Shown here: positions 12,531 to 17,888 of the stretch, piece after piece
How the letters are laid out: each line of letters starts with the position of its first letter
Numbering within the stretch: position 1 is the stretch's first letter
NCBI GenBank assembly: GCA_045636205.1
Contig: JAZTXE010000081.1
Coordinates: 1 to 17,888, forward strand
Source: JAZRUF01 sp045636205
GTDB taxonomy: Bacteria > Bacillota > Clostridia > Oscillospirales > JAAYXM01
Direction of reading: 5' to 3'
DNA length: 17,888 nucleotides
Program-made: the position numbers and the translations under genes
The notes under the pieces: generated by a model
What the model was told of the DNA's origin: nothing
What the model saw: only the letters and a program-made list of their open reading frames with translations
Database searches by the model: none

Positions 12531-13805
12531 TTACTTTGTATGGCGTTCGAGAACTTCCTTGAGAGCGTTGATGCAGCGCTCGATGTGATGTCTCTCCCAG
12601 GTCGGATGGAGGAAGAGGCTTACAGTGCGTGCACGCAAAGATTTTGCCATCGGGCAGAGCACCTTGTCGTACTGCACGGAATCTGCATTCGTAAACTCCT
12701 TGGACTCAAACGGGAACTTCGCCTCGCCAAAGCCGTTGTGATCGCGGTATGCGCGCTCCTCGTATGCTTCCGGCCACTGGATTCCGTAGCACGGAATGCT
12801 CATTGCGAGAAGGTCCTTTACGATAACGTCTGCGTCGCAGTCGAGAACATCCAGGTCGAGGAGAATCGGGTACCACCAGTATGAATTCTTTCTCTCCGGG
12901 GTGTTGACCGGCAGCTTCTTAATCTGCTTCATCGGACTGAATGCCCAATCGTACATTGCAGCGTACTCAAGGCGACGTTTAAGGTTCCAATCGTCAAAGC
13001 GCTTAAGCTCATTAAGACCAATAAGAGACTGCATCTCGGTCATGCGGTAGTTAAATCCTACGCGATTGTGGATGTACGGAAGTTTCTCCTCAAGAGCCAG
13101 CATGTTCATGCGCTGGCGTACATCATAGCCGTGGTCACGGAAGGAGCGGCACTCCCAGCCGAGGTCCTCGTTATTGGTGACAACCATGCCACCCTCGCCG
13201 CCGGTGGTGAAGTGCTTGCTCTGGCAGAAGCTGAAGCAGCCAACGTCGCCGATAAGACCTGCCTTGGTGCCCTTATACTCACCGCCGAAGCACTGAGCAC
13301 AGTCCTCAATAATCTTTAAGTTGTGCTTCTTTGCAATTTCAAGAATCGGGCCCATATCTGCAACGATACCATACAGATGAACAACAACGATAGCCTTGGT
13401 GCGCTCTGTGATAAGAGCCTCAATGGAAGCAGGGTCAATAGTGTGGTCCTCGGTAACGTCAGCAAATACCGGGATTGCGCCCGCCTGAACAACCGAGAAA
13501 GAAGATGCGATAAATGAGTATGAGGGAACAATAACCTCATCCCCAGGCCCGATGCCGAGTGAAGAAACCGCGATATGCAAAGCTGCGGTGCCGTTTGTGC
13601 AGCTGATTGCCATCTTAGCACCAATCCACTTTGCCCATTTCTCCTCAAATTCCATACCGACAGGACCTGTCCAATAGTTGACCTTACCTGTGCGCAGAAG
13701 CTCTGCAACCTGGTCGGGAGTCTCCTCTGCGAACTGGGGCCACATCGGGAATCCTGCATCTACGATACCTGTTCCGTTCATTGCGCCGTCTTTTTGATTA
13801 GCCAT
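12531..13805 (-). CDS. DegT/DnrJ/EryC1/StrS-family PLP sugar aminotransferase
   Basis: A 424-residue aminotransferase that swaps a keto group on a sugar or cyclitol for an amine, with glutamate or glutamine as partner. NGTAALHIAV (71-80) binds the cofactor phosphate. EDCAQ (167-171) gives the pyridine-binding Asp168. SKHFTTGGEGG (196-206) places the PLP lysine at Lys197. RVGFNYRMTEMQ follows as usual for the family. The ATG has AAGGAGG about ten bases upstream. It is a single unit with its own strong promoter and terminator, directly ahead of the PIG-L operon on the same strand. Beside a Gfo/Idh/MocA dehydrogenase it recalls the kanosamine pair NtdA/NtdC, where oxidation and transamination act in turn; here the direction could be catabolic. 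Confidence 0.92.
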   Translation of the reverse strand: MANQKDGAMNGTGIVDAGFPMWPQFAEETPDQVAELLRTGKVNYWTGPVGMEFEEKWAKWIGAKMAISCTNGTAALHIAVSSLGIGPGDEVIVPSYSFIASSFSVVQAGAIPVFADVTEDHTIDPASIEALITERTKAIVVVHLYGIVADMGPILEIAKKHNLKIIEDCAQCFGGEYKGTKAGLIGDVGCFSFCQSKHFTTGGEGGMVVTNNEDLGWECRSFRDHGYDVRQRMNMLALEEKLPYIHNRVGFNYRMTEMQSLIGLNELKRFDDWNLKRRLEYAAMYDWAFSPMKQIKKLPVNTPERKNSYWWYPILLDLDVLDCDADVIVKDLLAMSIPCYGIQWPEAYEERAYRDHNGFGEAKFPFESKEFTNADSVQYDKVLCPMAKSLRARTVSLFLHPTWERHHIERCINALKEVLERHTK

Positions 13806-13849
13806 GATTATATATCCTCCTTAATTATTTCAGTGACTGGATTAATTAC

Positions 13850-13879
13850 ATCATACAACATTCTCCCCGGAAATGTCAA
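13850..13879 (-). promoter_or_regulatory. Promoter of the DegT-family gene
   Basis: On the minus strand, a perfect TTGACA (13879-13874) and TATGAT (13855-13850) are separated by 18 bases, with a start about 38 bases before the ATG at 13805. Confidence 0.8.
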
Positions 13880-13909
13880 TCTGTATTTTGACTATTTTAT
13901 ACGTCATTT

Positions 13910-13922
13910 TGCACAAACTTTA
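13910..13922 (-). promoter_or_regulatory. Candidate regulon operator, site 4 (DegT-family gene)
   Basis: The plus-strand word TGCACAAACTTTA matches site 1 (5864-5876) at 12 of 13 positions. It lies about 30 bases upstream of the -35 box and overlaps the stop codon of the next gene upstream. Confidence 0.35.
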
Positions 13923-14774
13923 TTCGACCTGCCGGAGTATGCGGTCGATGTCAAACCCGTGCGGGCGATTAAACCGTTTTAAATCGTAGAGCTCCTCCGC
14001 GCCACCTGTGAGTATGTTCACCCGCTCGTACGTGCCAAGACTTGCCAGAAATCCGAAATCCTTTACGTGCTTTAGCAAATTTTCGTCCGTACTGCCGAAA
14101 GGATAGGTAAAGCACGTGGGCTCGTAACCCATATTCTCTGCGTAGAGCTGCTGCGAGAGCTCAAAATCCTCGCGCAGTAAATTGTCGTAATGCCACTGGC
14201 TTTCACTGCGGTTTTTAAGGCAACCCTTGCGGTTGTAGTCGTAATTATGCAGGTTGTACGAGTGGTTCTGGAATTCGACAAGCCCGCTCTCCGCCATCTC
14301 ACGCATCTCATCCCAGCACAGGTGCGCGTAGTTTACGTGCTTGTGCACATCCCCGGAATAAAGCTCAGTGTATGTGCCGACAGTCGATGATACCATTTTA
14401 ACATTATATTTCTTGAGAATCGGGAACACATACACGTAATCGCTCTCGTATCCGTCATCAAAGGTTATCATGACAGGCTTTTCCGGCATCTCAAATTCAC
14501 CCCGGGTGTACGCAATCAAATCGTTTACCGTAATCGTCGTAAACCCGCGCTCGCATATAAGGCGCACATCGTTTTCAAACTCCTTGGGCGATATAACAAA
14601 CTTCCCCCATTTTGATGCCTTTTCTGACACCTGATGATACATCAGTATTGGAAGCTTTACCATGTCCGAGTCTCCTTTAAATACGCTCACCGACGGGCGC
14701 GCCATAACACACAGTCCGCACACAATAACGCATATGTATATAAATGCGAAATATATTTTTTTCTTAGCTTTCAA
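13920..14774 (-). CDS. Polysaccharide deacetylase (CE4/NodB family), membrane-anchored
   Basis: A 284-residue enzyme that removes N- or O-acetyl groups from a surface glycan such as peptidoglycan or an exopolysaccharide. A lysine-rich start and hydrophobic residues 7-24 form a signal anchor, placing the catalytic domain outside the cell. The NodB domain shows LPILMYHQVS (41-50), motif 1 TFDDGYE with Asp106-Asp107, motif 2 NHSYNLH with His171 and His176 as metal ligands, and TYPFGST as motif 3. The start appears to be TTG at 14774: GGAG lies about ten bases upstream, and starting at a later ATG would remove the membrane anchor. No clear promoter is seen upstream. It seems unrelated to the cytoplasmic amino-sugar genes downstream. 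Confidence 0.88.
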   Translation of the reverse strand: MKAKKKIYFAFIYICVIVCGLCVMARPSVSVFKGDSDMVKLPILMYHQVSEKASKWGKFVISPKEFENDVRLICERGFTTITVNDLIAYTRGEFEMPEKPVMITFDDGYESDYVYVFPILKKYNVKMVSSTVGTYTELYSGDVHKHVNYAHLCWDEMREMAESGLVEFQNHSYNLHNYDYNRKGCLKNRSESQWHYDNLLREDFELSQQLYAENMGYEPTCFTYPFGSTDENLLKHVKDFGFLASLGTYERVNILTGGAEELYDLKRFNRPHGFDIDRILRQVE

Positions 14775-14877
14775 AAAAATTCACTCCCCCGCGTTTCTAA
14801 AAAGCACTACCATGTATATTCCAAAAAAACTTATACTATGACTGCGCGGGCAGACAGCATATTGTGTGATACAATTA

Positions 14878-14916
14878 ATATGCACCCTGAAAGCGTATAG
14901 CTTTCAGGGTGCATAT
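14878..14916 (-). terminator. Long perfect hairpin after purD (probable terminator)
   Basis: A perfect 17-bp stem (14878-14894 with 14900-14916) around loop GTATA begins 20 bases after the purD stop. The minus strand after the stem reads TAATTG rather than a T-run, so termination may be inefficient or depend on other factors. Confidence 0.65.
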
Positions 14917-14935
14917 CATATACGTATTTTTCCTC

Positions 14936-16201
14936 TTATTTGGTTGCCTGAAGTGCTTTCTGACCAATGTCTGTTCTGCGGTAAGCACCTTCAAACTTAA
15001 CACCGTCAGACAGGCGATAAGCTTCCTTTATAGCTTCTGCCAAAGAGTCTGCTACAGCGGTTGTGCCGGTAACACGGCCGCCGGAGGTGACGAGTTTTCC
15101 GCCGTCTGACTTTGCGCCTGCGACAAAAGTGGCTGCCAGCGCCTCATCGGTAAAGGTCATCTCAAAGCCTTTTTCATAGGCGGTCGGATAACCCTTGGAA
15201 GCTAAGATGACACAGCAGGCATGCTTATCTGCAAATTTAACCTCTGCATCTGCCAGAGTCCCGTTTGTCGTCGCCTGCATAATTGTGAGCAGGTCGCTCT
15301 CCAAGAGCGGAAGAACTACCTGGGTTTCAGGGTCGCCGAAGCGGCAGTTATACTCAATAACCTTAGGACCGTTAGGTGTAAGCATCAGGCCGAAGTAAAG
15401 ACAGCCTTTGAACGTACGGCCTTCTGCGTTCATAGCACGGATTGTAGGAAGGAAAATCGTTTCCATACATTCATCGGCTATTTCCTTTGTATAATACGGG
15501 TTAGGCGCTACAGTGCCCATACCGCCGGTATTGAGGCCTGTATCATTATCTCCGATGCGCTTGTGGTCCATAGAAGAGACCATCGGCTTTACAACATTTC
15601 CGTCGGTAAAGGCAAGCACAGATACTTCGGGGCCTGTGAGGAATTCTTCAACTACCACGCGGGAGCCTGACTTTCCGAAAATGCCGCCTTCCATCATATC
15701 ACGCACGGCGTTTTTTGCTTCATCGCGGGTCTCCGCGATGATAACGCCTTTGCCGAGTGCCAGACCGTCAGCTTTAACAACAGTCGGAATCGGGGCGGTT
15801 TCGAGATAACTGAGTGCAGCTTGCATATCCTCAAACACTTCATAGGAAGCGGGCGGGATATTGTACTTCTTCATCAGGTTCTTAGAAAAGACCTTGCTGC
15901 CCTCGATAATAGCTGCATTGGCACGTGGACCGAAGCAAGGGATACCCTTCTCTTCCAGTGCATCGACACAACCTAAAACCAGCGGGTCATCGGGTGCGAC
16001 GACTGCATAGTCGATTTTATTCTCGACTGCAAAAGCTACTATCTTATCAATTTCGGTAGCGCCGATGCCTGTACAAGTAGCATCAGCTGCGATACCGCCG
16101 TTACCCGGGCATGCAAAAACTTCGGTAACATCGGAATTCTTTTTTAAAGAGCGAATAATGGCGTGTTCACGTCCGCCACCGCCGACAACAAGAATTTTCA
16201 T
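14936..16201 (-). CDS. purD: Phosphoribosylamine-glycine ligase (GAR synthetase)
   Basis: A 421-residue ATP-grasp enzyme that joins glycine to 5-phosphoribosylamine in the second step of purine synthesis. The N-terminal glycine-rich loop VVGGGGREHA, the ATP-binding VVKADGLALGKGV (141-153), the DHKRIGDNDTGLNTGGMG block (212-229) and the signature RFGDPETQ (287-294) are all intact. Length is typical. ATG 16201 is chosen because GGGAGG precedes it and the protein then begins with the usual MKILVVG; the longer frame would overlap the upstream gene. It is the last gene of a purine operon, 13 bases after the AICAR transformylase stop. Confidence 0.97.
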   Translation of the reverse strand: MKILVVGGGGREHAIIRSLKKNSDVTEVFACPGNGGIAADATCTGIGATEIDKIVAFAVENKIDYAVVAPDDPLVLGCVDALEEKGIPCFGPRANAAIIEGSKVFSKNLMKKYNIPPASYEVFEDMQAALSYLETAPIPTVVKADGLALGKGVIIAETRDEAKNAVRDMMEGGIFGKSGSRVVVEEFLTGPEVSVLAFTDGNVVKPMVSSMDHKRIGDNDTGLNTGGMGTVAPNPYYTKEIADECMETIFLPTIRAMNAEGRTFKGCLYFGLMLTPNGPKVIEYNCRFGDPETQVVLPLLESDLLTIMQATTNGTLADAEVKFADKHACCVILASKGYPTAYEKGFEMTFTDEALAATFVAGAKSDGGKLVTSGGRVTGTTAVADSLAEAIKEAYRLSDGVKFEGAYRRTDIGQKALQATK

Positions 16202-16214
16202 AATTACCTCCCAA

Positions 16215-17393
16215 TTAGTGATGGAACAGACGCATTCCGGTAAATGCCATAACCATATCGTGGTTATTTGCACATGCGATTACATTGTCATCACGGATAG
16301 AACCGCCGGGTTCTGCAATGTATTTAACACCTGATTTGAATGCGCGCTCAATATTATCGCCAAACGGGAAGAATGCGTCGCTTCCAAGAGCTACATCCTT
16401 CATTGTTGCAATCCATGCTTTCTTCTCTTCCGCGGTCAGGACTTCCGGCTTTGACGTAAATGTTTCCTGCCAGACGCCCTCTGCCAATACGTCCTCATAC
16501 TCGTCGGAGATATATACATCAATCGCATTGTCACGACCCGGACGGCGGACATCGTCACGGAAAGGCAGAGCCAATACCTTCGGATGCTGACGAAGCATCC
16601 AGTTATCCGCTTTGCTTCCTGCCAGGCGCACGCAGTGGACACGGCTTTGCTGACCCGCGCCGACACCGATGGTCTGACCGTTCTTGACGTAGCAAACAGA
16701 GTTTGACTGGGTGTATTTAAGCGTAATCAGAGCAATAATCAGGTCGATTTTTGCAGATTCGGGAAGGTCCTTGTTTTCGGTTACGATATTCTCAAGCAGG
16801 GATTCGTTGAGTTCAAAGAAGTTATGACCCTGCTCAAATACGATACCGAAAATCTCTCTGCGCTCCTGCGCCTTGGGTACATAATTGGGGTCTATCTGGA
16901 CTATGTTATAGCCACCTTTTTTCTTTTCTTTCAAAATCTCAAGGGCTTCCGGAGTATAACCCGGAGCGATAACACCGTCAGAAACCTCCGGCTTTAAGTA
17001 ATTTGCAGTTGCAGCATCGCAAATATCCGATAATGCCGCCCAGTCACCGTAAGAGCAAAGACGGTCCGCACCGCGCGCGCGGATGTAGGCACATGCGATA
17101 GGGGTAAGCTCCTGATCCGGCTCGACAAAATAAATCTTCTTTTCCACATCCGTCAGAGGAAGACCTACTGCAGCGCCGGCGGGTGAAACATGCTTAAAAG
17201 AAGCAGCTGCCGGAAGTCCGGTTGCGTCACGAAGCTCCTTTACCAGCTGCCAGCTGTTTAACGCATCCATAAAGTTAATATAGCCCGGGCGGCCGTTTAA
17301 CACGGTAATAGGCAAATCACTTCCGTCATCCATGTACAGGCAAGACGGTTTCTGATTCGGGTTGCATCCATATTTGAGTTCCAAGTTTTTCAT
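16215..17393 (-). CDS. Stand-alone AICAR transformylase (PurH C-terminal-type domain)
   Basis: A 392-residue enzyme that formylates AICAR to FAICAR with 10-formyl-tetrahydrofolate, the penultimate step to IMP. It begins LELKYGCNPNQKP, as AICAR transformylase domains do, and contains SFKHVSPAG, with catalytic Lys67-His68. Further blocks include GAGQQSRVHCVRLAG and the C-terminal SDAFFPFGDNIE and AEPGGSIRDD. There is no N-terminal IMP cyclohydrolase (MGS-like) domain as in bifunctional PurH. ATG 17393 is preferred over GTG 17405 because AAAGG lies at a proper distance from the ATG. The gene just upstream encodes a separate PurO-type cyclohydrolase, so the pair replaces PurH. purD follows in the same operon. 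Confidence 0.93.
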   Translation of the reverse strand: MKNLELKYGCNPNQKPSCLYMDDGSDLPITVLNGRPGYINFMDALNSWQLVKELRDATGLPAAASFKHVSPAGAAVGLPLTDVEKKIYFVEPDQELTPIACAYIRARGADRLCSYGDWAALSDICDAATANYLKPEVSDGVIAPGYTPEALEILKEKKKGGYNIVQIDPNYVPKAQERREIFGIVFEQGHNFFELNESLLENIVTENKDLPESAKIDLIIALITLKYTQSNSVCYVKNGQTIGVGAGQQSRVHCVRLAGSKADNWMLRQHPKVLALPFRDDVRRPGRDNAIDVYISDEYEDVLAEGVWQETFTSKPEVLTAEEKKAWIATMKDVALGSDAFFPFGDNIERAFKSGVKYIAEPGGSIRDDNVIACANNHDMVMAFTGMRLFHH

Positions 17394-17414
17394 CTGTTTA
17401 TACACACCTTTCTT

Positions 17415-17888
17415 TTACAGGCAATGTTTGTTGATAATACGCTGCTCGGTTTCGCGGGTGGCAATATCCGTATAGCGGACGAACAACGAGATTTTATTAT
17501 TCTCATCCAGGTTTGACCACAACTCATCGGTAAATTCATCAATATCATCCGGGATTGACACTCGCTCCGGCTCACCCTGGAAGGTCGGGATTACCGGGTT
17601 ACCGTCGCATACATACGTATGCAGGAAGTGACCCATACCTGCGGTTGCCGGATACTCCCAAAAGAAGCGTGCGCAATTATTGCCTTCGGGGTCTGCAGCC
17701 TTGAGGATTGACATCTTATAAGAGCCGTCCGCTGCCTGAATGCCTGAAATACGCGGAGTCCAGTTAGGACCGTCATCCTCAAACATTCTGGTTCTGAGTG
17801 CCGCTTCCCAGCTTTCGCCCTTTGCAAGGTATTCCCAGATGGTGTCCGTCTGATCGCCGTTTGTAACTATAAGACCGTTGCCAATCTC
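17415..17888 (-). CDS. purO: IMP cyclohydrolase, PurO type, C-terminal part (start outside window)
   Basis: An open frame of 157 codons plus stop enters from the right edge. The visible part reads NGLIVTNGDQTDTIWEYLA and then FEDDGPNWTPRISG, blocks I associate with the PurO family of IMP cyclohydrolases (Pfam IMP_cyclohyd), first known from archaea. These close FAICAR to IMP, the last step of the pathway. It is followed 21 bases later by the stand-alone AICAR transformylase, the enzyme that makes its substrate, which strongly supports the call. The first part of the protein is missing only because the window ends. Any operon promoter lies outside the window. Confidence 0.85.
   Translation of the reverse strand, partial: EIGNGLIVTNGDQTDTIWEYLAKGESWEAALRTRMFEDDGPNWTPRISGIQAADGSYKMSILKAADPEGNNCARFFWEYPATAGMGHFLHTYVCDGNPVIPTFQGEPERVSIPDDIDEFTDELWSNLDENNKISLFVRYTDIATRETEQRIINKHCL

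Noticed and set aside
14861..14877. Plus-strand promoter from the extended -10 TGTGATACAAT
   Set aside because: No -35 box at a proper distance (CGGGCA), and any transcript would at once enter the 17-bp hairpin with no gene beyond in that direction.
1..17888. CRISPR array, riboswitch, rRNA, insertion sequence with transposase, integrase
   Set aside because: I looked for regularly spaced repeats, conserved leader structures and recombinase motifs on both strands and saw none.

Overview
The window looks like a chromosomal stretch from a moderately low-GC Gram-positive Clostridia-type anaerobe, plausibly a gut commensal. The evidence is strong AGGAGG-type ribosome binding sites, sigma-A promoters of the TTGACA-17-TATAAT kind, U-tailed hairpin terminators, CCA-encoding tRNA genes, a PTS sugar permease, a ROK regulator, and purine genes in which IMP cyclohydrolase (PurO type) and AICAR transformylase are separate proteins rather than one PurH. 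This placement is an inference; no 16S or other species marker is present.

Layout. (a) 1-480: N-terminal part of an unrecognised hydrophilic protein (minus) running off the left edge. (b) 481-860: its promoter, a tRNA-linked repeat unit, and tRNA-Ser(UGA) on the minus strand with its own promoter and terminator. (c) 975-4123: a PTS EIICB permease (plus) convergent on a phosphohexomutase (minus) across a shared hairpin. (d) 4124-5457: a divergent promoter region with short tandem repeats, then a sugar-transfer-type ATP-grasp gene. (e) 5478-5802: tRNA-Ala(GGC), terminator, and a ~150-bp unit ending in an exact 26-bp copy of the tRNA 3' end plus a second terminator. (f) 5900-13879: the metabolic core, with a GH20-like glycosidase (plus), a ROK repressor, a PfkB sugar kinase, a three-gene operon PIG-L deacetylase > NagB-like protein > Gfo/Idh/MocA oxidoreductase, and a DegT/DnrJ aminotransferase, all minus except the glycosidase. 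A 164-bp MITE-like element with 13-bp terminal inverted repeats lies between the ROK and PfkB genes. (g) 13920-14774: a membrane-anchored CE4 polysaccharide deacetylase with a TTG start. (h) 14936-17888: a purine operon purO > AICAR transformylase > purD.

How the core may work together: glycosidase, deacetylase, kinase, NagB-like isomerase/deaminase, NAD(P)-dependent sugar dehydrogenase and PLP sugar aminotransferase together suggest intracellular handling of an (N-acyl) amino sugar or amino cyclitol. The NagB-like protein has lost the conserved Asp and phosphate-loop residues of true glucosamine-6-phosphate deaminase, so the substrate is probably not plain GlcN-6-P. All four transcription units of structural genes in this block carry a similar TGCACAnACTTTA-like word near the promoter, which suggests one regulon, possibly under the embedded ROK protein. 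The two most unusual non-coding observations are the matching ~150-bp units downstream of both tRNA genes and the MITE-like hairpin array.
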